From: Melampsora larici-populina 98AG31
Lineage: Eukaryota; Basidiomycota; Pucciniomycetes; Pucciniales; Melampsoraceae
DNA length: 64,000 nucleotides
Reading direction: 5' to 3'
Assembly (NCBI RefSeq): GCF_000204055.1
Contig: NW_006768814.1
Coordinates: 542,526 to 606,525, forward strand
The notes under the pieces are model-generated. The model was not told where the DNA came from. It was given only the letters and a program-made list of their open reading frames with translations, and made no database searches. A program made the translations under genes and the position numbers. Shown piece by piece: positions 47,688-60,647 of this stretch (positions are counted from its first letter, which is position 1; the number at the start of each line of letters is the position of its first letter).

Positions 47688-50600
47688 ATGCAAGATTTGG
47701 ATGATGCCTTGCATATTGATCAGCAGCAAGGTGATTTGGAAATCTATACAACCGAACTCAGGCGTGAACCGACTACTGAAAGCCTACGAGCTCTTGTCAA
47801 TCAAGCCATCGTCTCGGTCCCACACGGCGAAGACCTCCGAACCCTGAAACGAATCGATCAGAACAAGAAGTGTCGGATTTTACGAAGCTCAAGGCGGTTG
47901 ATTTTAGAAAGTAAACCACAAGCTTTCAAGGATGAAGAAGATGACACGAAGAAAATCCTTCACGAACGCGCTTTTCAGCTCAAGCAGCGTCAAGCTCTCC
48001 AACGTCAGGAAGGCAAACTTCCTTCATCCGTATCTACTCCTACATCTCTTCATCAATCACCTTCCCCTCTCAACTCAGCCTCACCTGTCAATCCTGGGAA
48101 AGGCGTCACCGGCAAAATGCGCGAAGTCATCAAAACACAAATCGATACGATGAAATTAGAATTTGGAAATAGCGGTTTTAATGATGTTCCATGCCCTAAA
48201 TCGGAAGACTGGTTCAGGATCGGAAACGGCGATTGTGCCCTCGACTTGGTCTTGAAAGTACAGGGACAGACGTTACCTTCCGAAACGAAACTTGCTCAAA
48301 AACCTCTTAATTTCATTGAAAAAGGAGTCGATTCACTTGGTCAGAAACTTGGTTCAATCAAACGAAGTGGAACATTGATAGGCTCACCTCATTCGTCCCA
48401 AAAGCCGCGCATGACTTCCATCACAAGTCCAGTAGTCAATGCTCTAAAGCTTAATTCTCTTCGTGGTTTTGGCTCTCCTTCCGCTTCGGCTTCGTGTAGT
48501 AATCCGCCTGCGATTTTGACTACCGCAGCATCTCCTAACCTTGATGAAGGAAATCGCGGACTTTCTTCACCTTTTACATATGTCCCTTCAAGAGCAAGTT
48601 CTCTCTCGCTGGACGGCCGCCAGACTAGGGCACCTTCCTTGGATGTACCTGCTGCAATCTTCGAAAGGGACGAGCCGGCATCAGGCAGCCTAGACACTGA
48701 CTCTGAATCAGTACCCGCAGCCTCGACACCGCAAACAACCCCTGCAACTTTACCATATGCTACGGTTTCACAAGATGGCAGTCAAAGCAGTCAAAGGGCT
48801 GAACAGGATGACGGAGCGTCACAAATCGAGTACCTTCAAGATCGCATAGCGTCGCAACCTCATCAGACCCCTGATCGCTCAAGACTTTCCATTGTGACCG
48901 CTGATCTACCCACTCTAGCCACAGATACAGATCGAATCGCCCAAGATTTGTACGCCAGTCGTCTTTCGAGCTTGGAAGTTATACGCAATATGGAACTTGA
49001 AGTCTTCGCCGGCAAACTGCACCCTTCGATGGCCGGTATCAGCAATGGCGAATACCCAATGTCGACCATCCCATCTCATCAGAAAAGTCTTGGTTATCTG
49101 ACCGAATCACCCCTTGATCAGGCATTGTCATTCACTCCTTCCAATATCGCCCCTCACTCACGAGCCAACACCGTTGGATCAAGTCTTTCAGCCATTAGCG
49201 GCCATACATCTCACTCAGCATCAGTTTCCAATGTTGGATCTTCGGCCAGTAGCATCCAAACGGAAACGGTCAACACCCCACCTGACCACGAACAAGTGGA
49301 TTCCACGCGGGTCACAAATCCTGATCGGAAAGGAAAAAGTCATATGCGTCATCACAAGTTGAAGTCCATTTCCCATTCACCTTTACTGACCAACAGAGTC
49401 ATAGACTTTGGAACTCGTCAATTTAACCGACACTTTTTCAATGGGCCACCGGCATCAACTGCCCGGCCCAAACGTAAGCTCAACCCGAAATATGAAGAGG
49501 ATGTGTTGAATGTCTTTCGCCAGGCACTCGAAGATGATTCGCCTACTCTATCACCGTCCAATTCTATCACCCAAAACGCTCCTCGGCAGAAACCCGTAAA
49601 GTTTGAGACTGATGTCTTGATTCAAAACGAAGGGGGTTTCATCTTCTTTGGCCACGAGAAGTTTAATGAGAGGTTTCGGTCCAAGCCATGGCAGACCATC
49701 AAAATGATAAAACGATACGAACGACCTGGAGACTGGGAGTCCGCCTACATTGAAGGTTTACCTCAGGCCAAATTAGTGTCAGTGTGATACTCTAGTCTTT
49801 TTCATGTGCACCAGATGCTGACATCTTCAAGTTGATATACTTCCAGTCAGACACCGTATACACCATCTACGTTTCCATTACCGACACCGCAATGGCGTTG
49901 GGTCACAGATTTCGAAGTCGATTATAGGGGTAGATCAGTAGATGCCAACGGCTGGGAATACTTTGATATCTATACTCATCAATGGAAAGGCCGTCCACAT
50001 GGATTGAAAACGTTTAGTCGTCGTAGACGATGGGTGCGCACTCGAATCAAGGATCCATTCAAATTGAGGAATGAATTACTTAAATTGGATGAAGAGAATC
50101 ACCAATTCGAACCACATTTATATCGGGAACTTCAAGCTCACAATTTCCCAAGGGCCGGACACTGGCCCCTGATGGATGGTATCCCGGATATGCCGCCGAG
50201 CATGCCTTCTTCACCAGCGGTATGTACTATTTTTGGATTTACATAGTATCCTTTTCACCTTTGACTGATCTTGACCCGCACTCTTAGATCGTTCTGAAGT
50301 TGGCACGAATTGGTGGTAATCAAATTGCTACATTGACACATGTCAATGGTGTGCATGGACATTCGCAACTATCAAGAGACTTACCACTTAGTCTCATTTG
50401 TGAGGGTGGCGAATTGGACTTTTATAACCCATTTTTCTCGTACAAGAAACTTATGCTTGATGCTCAACAATTGATGAAACATGAAACCCCTCAACTTACA
50501 TTTTCAAGTTTATCCACACCAAAATCTATTGGTTTAGGACTTGCACATTCTACATCACCTGACGTTGGGATGACATTATGGAGTGAAGAAGATTTTATGA

Positions 50601-51385
50601 CACAAATGGCGGGTCCATGGAAGGATAGATTGGCTGCTATCAATTTGCATCGGGCCCTGAAAGTTTTGGTTGATTTCGTGAGTCTAATCACCTTGATCTG
50701 TAGTAAGCAATACTAACTAACTCGAGGCTTCATCTTGATCAGTCTGAGCATCAGAAGCTCAAGATTTGGAGGTGTTGGCTAGGTATAGACACTTTTGAGC
50801 AAGACGGTAAACTCGAGCGGCCTGATCCTCAAGACGTTTGGCAGGTCATTGAGAACCATGTGTGTGAATTTTTGCCTTTTCATCGTAAATTTTATTCCCA
50901 GCTGATCTCATTTTTTTCTTGTGCCGACTGGCTAGCTCGAGGAAGTACTTCAGCTTTTCATTTATCAGAATTCTAGATATCGATTTCTACACTTGATCAG
51001 TCTATGGCACCACCAATCCTATGCACACCCGAAAACAACATCTAACAACGACCAAGCAATGACCGTGTGTTTAGCCCCTACCACTTGTTCTCGTACGCAC
51101 AATCGTCGTACAGGCGACAAAACCCAGACGGAAGCCAACCTTGCAGCCACCGGCTCGAAAGGAGGCCGAAGGGAATACCAAGAAGCTAAATTAATTGAAG
51201 CGATTGTACTTCATTCGTTATCAAGGTTTAGTTTTTGGAATGATGTTTCGAATTTGATAAATACGTTTCATTGGAAATTAAATGAAGAAATCGATTCAAG
51301 AGCACCAGTAGCAAAAGAAATTAGAACTGCATTGAATCGATTAGTTAAATCCAATTTAAAAAAATGGCATAAACAAGGAAGATGA
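47688..51385 (+). CDS. Large DysF-domain protein (Mug65/Spo73-like)
   Basis: About 1139 residues from five exons: 47688-49777, 49847-50219, 50288-50677, 50743-50859, 50936-51385. The N-terminal two thirds are mostly Ser/Pro/Thr-rich and disordered, with a short ordered segment near EDWFRIGNGDCALDLVLKVQ. The dysferlin-like module follows. An N-terminal part contains GGFIFFGHEKFNERFRSKPW, then QWRWVTDFEVDY...DANGWEYFDIY, and a C-terminal part reads GLKTFSRRRRWVRTRIKDP. The tryptophan pattern W-x-W, GWEY and RRRRWVR is the DysFN/DysFC signature found in peroxisomal (Pex30-type) and meiotic (Mug65, Spo73) membrane-associated proteins. No clear membrane segment is seen, which argues against Pex30. 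The remaining C-terminus has no recognised domain. Confidence 0.85.
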
Positions 51386-52799
51386 AGACTTGAATTGATG
51401 AGAAGACCCTTTATGCTTAGTTTTGTTTTATATTCTTTGGATTCCGAGTTGAGATTTTTTTGGATACCTCTTTTTTAATATTAATCACCAGGACTTCGAT
51501 CTTCAATTGTTACTATATTCATATCCATAGACAGAAGTTATTACTCGACACTTTAATTTAATTATCTCACCCTAATGGGCACTCATTTTGATGGCAGAGA
51601 GATTATGTGATGTTTTCCTTTGACTCGTATATCCATACTTTTTTTTATCAACATACGAATTCGGTTAGATGGTTGACTTCTTAAAGCACTTCTTTAGATT
51701 CGAAAATGGTTTCTTTTCCTTATCTTCTTCCTTTCACACAAAGTTTTATATTTCATCGTTTATAAACTTATTTAAAATCATCACTTGACACATTCACTTA
51801 CATTCACAAACCAACTTACAATCACCAACTACTTTCCATTGTATACCTTCTCTATCGTTTGCTCTTGACTTGACGTGTTACAAATCCTTTCTTCTTTTTG
51901 TTATTTGTAACCTATATACCCGCAATCATGCAATGTGAAACTATTTGTTACTTTGTTGAAAGGATTATGTAGATGGTTTTTATCTTTGTCTTTTCATTTT
52001 ATTATATCAATCATCTTTTTCTTTTTGGTTTTCATTTCTTCCAATCCACCTTTTTTCTCTCTCTCTCTATTAGAATCATCTGCCTTTTTTTAGAAAACTT
52101 TTTTGTATTTGTTTTCTTTCTTTTCAAATTGTATGATCATTTTTTTTTTCTTCGATTTCATTTTGATAAATAATTTTTGAATTAATAAAAACCATTATGC
52201 GCTTTTTGCACTATTTTTGAAGATTTGAGAATCATGTGAGGTTCTTGAGAATTGTTTAATAGTTTTGATTGAGATCAACTTTTTTTTGTTTTGAAGTTAC
52301 AAATACGATTTTTTCTTTTAGCAAACAGTGAAAGCGCGGTAGAATATGACAGTTGAATGAAACGCTTCTTAAAAGAAGTTTTGTAAAGATCCAGATGATG
52401 ATAATTGGTACCACCATTAAGTTTGAAAAACCCCAAAAGAAGCATGAATGAAAAAGATCATTTTGTGTAATCATATTTCAACGTTTTATAATAATAAAGT
52501 TGAGTTCAAATATCTTTTTTGATCAACTTTGCTTAAATAATTTAATTCAAAAAAATCATTTCATTTCAAACAAATCTTAATCTCATCAACAATTGAATAA
52601 TGATATACAACAAGAAGTCAACCAAACAATTATTTATAACACGAAAAAGTTAAACTTAAAGATACAAGAAGAAATTTCAAAACAAAAAACAATAACTATT
52701 CATTCATCTTTCAAAAGTTCCTTCTACTACTCCTCCCTCGATCACTTTTTTCGTTTTCTTTTTCGTTTGGTTTTGGTTTGATATAAAATTGATTGCTTT
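51386..52799. other. Convergent 3' intergenic spacer
   Basis: Very T/A-rich, with several poly-T runs (51960-52170), between the DysF gene (+) and the DAHP synthase gene (-). No gene is supported. Confidence 0.6.
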
Positions 52800-54833
52800 T
52801 TAAAAAGTAGGAGAAACAAGTAAATCATAAATAGCTAAAGGAGATTTCAATTTATCTTGATGAATTGAATTAAATTCATTTGCAATCATGAATGCAATAT
52901 CAAGTGATTGTTCATAATTTAAACGAGGATCACAAGAACTCTAGAAAAGCATCCAAATCGATCAAAAATAATAATAATGATAATTAGTCATGATTAAAGA
53001 ACCAAAACCAAAAACCTATTCACATACCGTATAATTTAAAGCCAAGTTTTCAGGTTTGAGTCCCATACTACCACCTAAACATTCCGTTACTGAATAACCT
53101 TCTTCGTCTAATTCACCTGTCATTTCTAAATGTACTCCACCTAATCTAGTTCCATGTTCATGATGAATTTTGAATGATAAACGGATCTCATTGATAATAT
53201 CCTCTGATAGTCCATCAAAAAGAAAGATCAGAATCAGAATCAAATGATCTCCATAAGATTAAGAAGAAGAGAAACGGACCGGTATATCTAGTTTTAACCC
53301 CATCTAATCCTTCCACATTCTTAGTATTCCCATGCATCGGATCACAAACAAAAATCGAATGACGATGAGCCGAATGAATGACGGATCTAATAACTTCTGG
53401 TAACCGATTTTCAATTTCTTTAATCCCAAATCTACAAATCAAAATCACTTTGCCTTGTTCATAACTAGGATTAACTAAATCCAAGATTTCCATTAATTCC
53501 TTAATGATCAAATTCGGTCCTAATTTAATTCCAATCGGATTAGATATGCCTCTTAAGAATTCTAAGTGTGCATGATCTAATTGTCTGGTTCGATCTCCTA
53601 CCCATAAGAAATGAGCTGATAAATCATAATGATTCGGTTTAGGTAACCATTTTTGAGAGGTCGGTTCGGGTTTGAGAGTTTCGGTTTGGAATTGATTGGA
53701 TGTACTTGGTTTTAGGTTTCGAGTTCGATGTGCTTGTTCTGGTTCATCACTTCTTGTAAGTGCTTCTTCATATTCTAACATAAGTGCCTGTCATATTCAT
53801 AAAACCCCCCGAAAAACCAAAACATGAATGAATGAAACAAGCAAGAATCTATTTAAGAAAGAAAACATCAGAATCTTGATAAACAAACAAACCTCATGAC
53901 TCGTCCAAATATCCACTCTAAAGTATGATGCTGATGACCCACCCCCACAGTTTTCATAAAACTTAACGAATCTTGTAACCTTTGAATGATTTCTTCATAC
54001 TTTGATTGTAATTCAGGTGATCGAACATGAGCAAATGACCATGCAGATGGTCTATGTAAATCAGCATAACCTGATCCTAATAATGATCTAATATAATTAA
54101 TTGTAGCAGATGAATGATAATATGCCCTAGAAAAGTTGAGAAATGTGGATCAGGATCAGTTCTTTTTTCTTTGGTGGTTTTGTAGGGTTTAGAGAATCGG
54201 TTCATTACATTAATAGTCTTTCTGGATCTGGAACTCTTTGATCAAGTGAATGACCATTAACATTATCACCTCTAAACCCATCCAAAAAAAAAAAACAAGA
54301 AAAACTCATGAATCCCAATCAGTCATCATAAGAAATATATGAAGTAACTAACCTAAAACTAGGATACTGATGACCATCAACAAGTTCAAAAGCCGAACTT
54401 CTAGGTTTAGCAAACTGACCAGCAATCCTAGCAATCCTAATAATAGGTAATCTAGAACCCCAAATCATAATCAAAGACATCATTAAGATTAATTTGATTC
54501 TTAGGGAGATTTGATCAGATTGACAATCTTGAAATGATTCTGAACAATCTCCTCCATGTAAAATAAAAGCTTCACCACGTGAAACTGAAATTAATTGGTT
54601 TTTTAATTTGACTATCTGAAAAGAGAAAACAAAAGATGAATAGATTAGTTTTTTTCGTTTGATTCTTTTTTTTTTGTGGAACAATGGTTACTTACTTCTT
54701 GTGGAGTGACTAAACCAGGTAAAGTTTGTAATTTTTGTTTTATACCTGTTAGTTTATGAGCCGTTTCAGATGGATAGATTACGTTTTGTTGGATTGGTTT
54801 GTTTCTCCAACTCGATTTGTTCCATTCTTCCAT
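52800..54833 (-). CDS. Class II DAHP synthase (shikimate pathway), apparent frameshift
   Basis: Condenses phosphoenolpyruvate and erythrose 4-phosphate into DAHP, the first step toward aromatic amino acids. Exons: 54833-54696, 54615-54353, 54271-54209, 54126-53893, 53787-53280, 53203-53028, 52940-52800; about 507 residues once the break is allowed for. Motifs: LPGLVTPQE, EAFILHGGDCSESF, RIARIAGQFAKPRSS, FRGDNVNG, VDIWTSHEALMLEYEEALTR, HFLWVGDRTRQLDHAHLEF, NPIGIKLGP, VCDPMHGNT, GGVHLEMTG, TECLGGS, CDPRLNYEQSL. All mark the plant/microbe class II enzyme rather than yeast Aro3/Aro4. In exon 4 the frame changes at a G5 run (C5 on +, 53942-53946). FMKTVG upstream is in one frame and SYFRVDIWTSHE downstream in another, and one extra G would restore both. 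Confidence 0.93.
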
Positions 54834-55014
54834 TGCTTTTGGGTATTATTAATGTTCTGATGTTGTTGTTGTTGTTGTTGTTTGCTTGGGAAGTGTTGAA
54901 GAGTGTTGGTGGTTATATGTTAGATTGAGTGAGTGACATGTTAGTTGACATTTGAGTGTTTGAGATATCTCGATTTGATCAGCTGACAGTTTTGTGTTTC
55001 CCAACCAGAACAAC
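54834..55014. promoter_or_regulatory. Divergent promoter, DAHP synthase / SPF27
   Basis: Only 181 bases separate the two start codons. It includes a (TTG)n/(GTT)n microsatellite at about 54861-54883. No clear TATA box was seen. Confidence 0.6.
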
Positions 55015-55915
55015 ATGAGTACCAACCAATCAATCTCAATAGACTCTCTACCTTGTCAGTCAACCATTCTCATTCTTCATTTACCATCTCAATCCTAAGT
55101 GAATTTGACTTTCTTTCTTTCTTTTAGATTACGATCGAGATTTAGATTTGATTCCAAACCTAAGACAAAGAGTAGAACGAGAAATCGAACAAGAAATCAA
55201 ACAATCATCATCAAAAACCCCACAAACTCATCACAGCTTCTTAGACCGATTTCCAGATCTAAGCAGCATCAAATCAAACCAACCTAAAGAAATCTATCAT
55301 GAACTATTACATCAATCATTCCCAAGTCTTTCTAACTCTCAACCAGAAACCGAACCTGAAACAGAACCCAAAGGATTAGATTTAGAAAGACTCAATATCC
55401 CATATCCAACTGATCCAAACGATCTAAACTCATGGAATGATTCATTAAAGAATGCTAAATCACAAATCGAACAACAAAGAATCAGATTATTAAATTTAAA
55501 ACTTATGAATCAATACGGATCAAATCATTGGAGATTAAATAACTTTTTAATCGAAAAAGAAATTCATAAGTTAGAAAATCAATTGGGTTTGGAACTTCAG
55601 AAGATTGATCAAATTAATAGACGTAGAAAAATTAATCAAGTTAAGTTTTAACCCATCTCTTTGTTTTCCCCAAAAAAGTCCTCCTTTTTTTTGACAACTT
55701 TCTTTGAAATGCCATATATATACTGACTGATGATCGAATTTTTCTTTGTTTACTAATAGATGGAAGTAGGTGAAAGATTAAATGATTTAAGTCAAAAATG
55801 GCAAGACTTAATCTCAAGTAACATTTCACTTGAAATCATGAACTTAAATTTAACACAAGAACTTGAATTCATGAGATCTCAAGAAAAAGAATTAAAAAGT
55901 AAATTAAATCAATAA
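55015..55915 (+). CDS. SPF27: Pre-mRNA splicing factor SPF27 (BCAS2/Cwf7)
   Basis: Component of the Prp19/NineTeen complex in the activated spliceosome. Three exons (55015-55054, 55128-55639, 55760-55915) give 235 residues, close to human BCAS2 (225). It starts with the typical ...SIDSLPYYDRDLDL..., followed by a helical domain with RLNIPYPTDPNDLNSWNDSL, IEQQRIRLLNLKLMNQYGSN and HWRLNNFLIEKEIHKLENQL. It ends with a coiled coil (QKWQDLISSNISLEIMNLNL...). The first intron splits the codon of the first tyrosine in LPYYD. Confidence 0.92.
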
Positions 55916-57263
55916 AAACTTCATGATCTCATTCTCCACATGATAAACTTTTTTGATTTTGAAAGATTGATGATCGAGATGAAGCCCAAAGGGGTGATTT
56001 TGATGATCAGTCTTGGTTGTTTGGATGATGGTTGAAATGGATTTGATAGACTCGAAAAAATAAAGAGGTACAAGTAAAGACAATGGATTTGTTTAGTCTT
56101 TTCTTTAGAATCAAAGTTAACTAATTAAAAGCTTTCAAATCAATCTTACACTTCCTCTCGTGGTCCAACTCTGATCTATTTGTTTTTTTGGTCAATCATT
56201 TTTTTGTATTTGTATACAATCAGAATTCTTATTACAGAATTGTAAGAGTTGACTTCTGATAAGCTGGATCTCATAGAGTTGAGGTTTGAAGGAAAGATTG
56301 GTTTGATTTAATCTGGTAAGCTTGATACTGCAAAGGGAGGCGCGGGGGCGTTGGTGATCAACTTCAAGAGTTGCAACATAGTCATCGAAATCTTGGAGGA
56401 TTGAATGTCCTTCCATCGTTGAGGAGTCAATTCGAGCAATATTACCACTGCTAGTGTGCAAGTGGCATCCGCGTCGCGCGAGTACATATACGATCGATCG
56501 CGTCCAGTGCAGGTGGTTTTGACAAGGAAATAAGTTTCTAAACATCTGCTCAAGTTCAAGAGTCATTCAAGACCCTTACAACCCTCATCATCATAGTCCT
56601 CCACCACAGAATCATCCACCAGCTCCAAACCAAGCCTATCAAGCTTCTTAGGCACTGTCCTCAGTTATGTATCAGCATCAAACCAACAATATATGTATGT
56701 AATCCTTCAAACCATTTAAACCTTAGCAGTCACCCAACCAAACTATGTAAATTGATGATCTGCCAAAATTTACAGTAAAAGTGTGAAAAAAAAGTAAGAA
56801 GATTCATAGGAGAAAGAGACCACAAAATTGACAAAAACCAAAACCAAAAAAATGTAGAACCCATGAAAGTTTTAATACCTAAACCACCAAGAAACCTTAT
56901 CGAGGTTTTTTTCTTCTTCTTCTTTCATTTCCTTCATTTTTATAAAACAATCTACACACTAAATGAAGAGAAGATTGAAAAAAAAATCAGAGTTTTCGAA
57001 ACGAAAACACACACACACACACACTAGATCTCTTCATCAAAAAAATGTAACCCCAATATACAAAGAAAAAAACAATAGATTGATTATTGATTTCATTGAG
57101 ATAAAGGTATCACACTCAAAAGAAAAAAACAATCATTTGTCTTGTTTGGATATTTTGTCTATCATGAATCTCACTCTCACATCTTGGTGATCTTCATCTA
57201 TATCGATCATCACATCTTCTTTCTTCAATCCACTCTCCTTTGTTTTTTGGTTTTTTCATCTTC
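55916..57263. other. Convergent intergenic spacer
   Basis: AT-rich, with a (AC)n microsatellite at about 57008-57024. Minus frames around 56190-56570 overlap each other and show no domain. Confidence 0.5.
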
Positions 57264-58228
57264 TTATGCTGGTAACTCAAACTTTTGTCCTCGCATCACT
57301 CTTGTAAAGTAGACTGTGATAAGAGTGTGAGGTGATTGATCAGCATCGAGTCATAGAATTCAAAAGAATCGTGATGGAAACTTACTGTAGAAGAAGTCGC
57401 CGTAGAGACCAGTTTGAACTATACCGGAGATGATTGCAATAGGGTCAACAGTGTCCTCAGTCATGTATCTAGATAAAAGATCAAACAATCAAACATCAGT
57501 CAACTGATAGGTCATCAAGGCTACGATTGCGAGATGGGCTTACCGGAAGATCCAGTTAGGAATGTACATGGCTCGGTAAAGTCCAAGTGCAAACAGATAG
57601 TGAGTGGTGATGGTCTCAGCTTCACCAGTTCGATGTAACATGAACAACTGAGGGAAGACGGCCACAGCTTCTAAGTAAATACTAAAAGCCCACAAGACTT
57701 CCACAACAGTGCTATATGAAGCGTGCAGATACCCATGAGTGAGTTCAAACATACAGCTTGTAGAGTATCATCATCATCATGTTGACTTACAATTTATAGT
57801 TAAAGACCAAAGACAGTAAAGCGCAGGGTGCAAGTAGGTATTCGACTCTGAACGTATCGATTGCAGGATCTTGAGTAGGTTTGTACTTGAAATACATCAG
57901 GTAAACAATATAAGCCGAAGATACAATAAAGAAGATTTTCATAACGGTGTTATATATCTATATAAAGGTCGCAAACCAAACCGAATTTAAACCAAGATCA
58001 ATTTTCAAACTTCAAATCACTCATGAATGAAATCAGAAATGAAAAAGAACATACCGAGATATAAGGTCCAGTGATCAGATCCACATAACGAGTCATAAAG
58101 ACAAGTACATAGAGAACTTGAGTTTTAAAACTAATACCTCTTGCTGAACGAGACTTTACAATCTTTTGAATCAAAATAAAGATTGAAGCTAAATGTGATA
58201 AATCACCAATCAATCTAAACAAATTCAT
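57264..58228 (-). CDS. ERD2: ER lumen protein-retaining receptor (ERD2, K/HDEL receptor)
   Basis: Seven-helix Golgi receptor that returns ER-resident proteins bearing C-terminal HDEL/KDEL signals. Exons 58228-58055, 57957-57791, 57711-57544, 57468-57386 and 57313-57264 give 213 residues, the usual size. Motifs: [19 protein letters not shown] at the start, [66 protein letters not shown] and GDFFYIYFTRVM. The C-terminal tail RGQKFELPA keeps the basic, family-type end. Confidence 0.97.
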
Positions 58229-59108
58229 CTTGAGATCTCAACTTGATTTGAAGATGAAGATGATGGATTAGATAACTTTGTGGGGTGTAGATTGATGTGT
58301 GAACTTTGATGATGATCGAAATAGCTGGGAATTGAGTGATCGAGAGTTAGGTTTGAGAATTTCTGGTCCAAAAAACTTTCTGCTTTTACAAAACAAAACA
58401 AGTCAAGTAAATCAGAAAGCGTTTCTCGAGGATGAGATGATGAGATGAAGGGCAAAAAAAAGGTTCCCGGGTGTTACGGTAAGTCAAGAGAGCTTGACGT
58501 TACTAGGTTTGGTTGGTGTGGTGATTGATACATACCTACAACAACTATTGTATGGGATGAATCCAGCCAGTTGATGACTTGTTAAGATAAGTAAGTTTGC
58601 TCTTCTTGCTAAACTTATATTCAACCTAAAAGAACTCGATCAAAGTTAAAGAATCCTATATATTGGAGATCAAAGAGTCAAGCAGTTCAGTTGGTAATGA
58701 ATCAAAAGTTGTAGTCTAGGTTAATGAAAGAATTGAATGCTAACTTTTGTTTGAGTTTAAGTTGACAATGGGGAAGAAAGAAGTGAGTGATGAGTTGCTT
58801 GAGGATGGTTTGATGAAGACAATCAGAATCAGTTCTTGTTGGAAGTTGTCAAGTGAACCAAAGCTTGGACGTGTACATACATACATAGTACGTGGACGCA
58901 GTTGGTGTCACTCCACACTATAAGCATAGCATCAGCAATATCCTAATAGTTAGCTACATCTGAAACATCTACCTCACACACACCTCGACTTGGATCAAAC
59001 TTGTTTCACCCAGACACAATTGTTCTGATCATGATCCATAAACCTTACTTGACAACATGCATAAATAATATCCTTCACCAGATCTTGAGGCCGCATTTTG
59101 CTCAAATA

Positions 59109-60017
59109 AGGACCAGGCGCAGAATCCCAGGTCTTCGTATTACCAAAACGAGTCGTTTTTCACGTTTGCTCACATTTGTGTCTAAAGATTGAGTTATTTT
59201 GCCATCTGAGACGCCATACGTGATGCGATCAGCGATTCAGTGGTTTTCTTCTTGTCGTGCCTCATATAGTTTCAGTGAGGCACGACTTCATACACTCATG
59301 AATGAGGAGTGTGTGATGTTGCTCTTTGCATGACCCCAGATTTGTTGCATTGCATAGTGAGGGAATAAAAAGTTCTATTTCCGGTGCTTTTTATTTTCTT
59401 ACTACTTGAGGTTTTTAACGTGTAACATTCGATTTGATGACGTTTAGGAAGTGATTTATCTTGCACTCTCTTGCACTTCTATCCTTTTTGGCTCGTCTGG
59501 TTAACCTTTGTGAGCTTCATTCACAGCAAAGAGCTATGGCTTTTGAAATAACCTTTCTGTGAAAGGTTGCAAGTGTATATCGAGCCCGTAATCCGATCTC
59601 CTCAGTCACATTCTTTAAATCTCTACCTGTGTGGTAAGTCTGATTTCTCTTGCTTTGGTAGATATGTTGTTGTGATGCCTATTTGGCTGGAATAGTAAAT
59701 GTCGGACTTCCATGGGGGCAAATTTGAGCGGCAGTTGGTGAGAGGAAGGGCAATCGAAGAGGAATCGGCGTGAGTCACAGGGAATCTGATTTGTCAAGAG
59801 AACGGGCTCAGCATTCGCGCTGAGGTTTCAATCATCGGACATCTCAATGCCTAGGCATGGTGTTAGATAGGTAGGTGTGTGACATGCTGTACCATGTCAC
59901 ATGCACTCTAAGTGAGATCATCCAGGATTATCAGCAGATCTCAAAGTCAAAGATCAGTCTAATGATGCTTTTGCCTACTAATAACGAGTGCAAACCAGGA
60001 AATCTGCGCCTGGTCCT
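59109..60017. mobile_element. 909-base inverted-repeat element with TA flanks
   Basis: The left end starts AGGACCAGGCGCAGAATCCC and the right end, reverse complemented, AGGACCAGGCGCAGATTTCC. TA is present at 59107-59108 and 60018-60019. No transposase frame is visible, so it would be a non-autonomous Tc1/mariner-type element. It contains a perfect 11-base-stem hairpin at 59254-59286. Confidence 0.6.
59254..59286. repeat. Perfect hairpin, 11-base stem
   Basis: GTCGTGCCTCA and TGAGGCACGAC are exact reverse complements around an 11-base loop. It is not followed by a T-run, so a terminator-like or RNA role is not supported. Confidence 0.7.
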
Positions 60018-60647
60018 TAATATCATGTTAGGTATGCGCAGTAGATAATTCACTTTCCCTACAAACCTCACGGCGAAGAAGATCCAATCTTGATAAATAT
60101 ATGAACTGACAACATATTCATCTAAAAGCACCATTTTGGATTGAAGTACTGTGTCAAGTTTTAACTGACTTCTACTTTCTGGCTAACTCCCTGGGTTAAG
60201 TACTCTCATGTGAAGCCCACCTGTCAGCTGCGATGAGCTCAAGATCCGAAATCTTTCACGATAGTGTGAAATCGAGACAAATGCTCCTGGTGTATACTTG
60301 TACCTCAGCCTCAGATTGGTCAGTCTCGCGTTTACTTTCTTCAGTGTTCTTTGAGTGGCAAAAATCAAAGACTTTGTAGGTTGGACTCATCATAAAACTT
60401 CAAATTGTTCAATAAGCTGATTGGGCATAGAGTTCTGATCACAAGGGGTTCATATCACAGCACATGGAATGTTGTAAAGGCACAAAATAATCGAAAAGTA
60501 GTCATACATTATGTAGATCTAGTTGGAAAAAACAATTCCAACCATCTCAAACTGAACTGAAACAAACACTTTGGATCCTCATGTACAAACCGGAGAGTCT
60601 CCGATTTTGGCCGTAAGCGTTGCTGGCACGTAAATAGATCCGAAGAT

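Larger units (their letters stand above)
58229..60647. other. Intergenic with a TA-flanked inverted-repeat element
   Basis: Beginning with the ERD2 5' flank. Apart from the inverted-repeat pair at 59109-60017 and the hairpin inside it (59254-59286) no feature is supported. Confidence 0.5.

Noticed and set aside
57008..57024. (AC)n run giving a poly(Thr-His) frame
   Set aside because: A simple microsatellite in a convergent 3' spacer; the frame through it is not a gene.
59254..59286. Hairpin considered as a tRNA-like or terminator structure
   Set aside because: No tRNA arms or anticodon loop and no T-run; it lies inside an inverted-repeat element.
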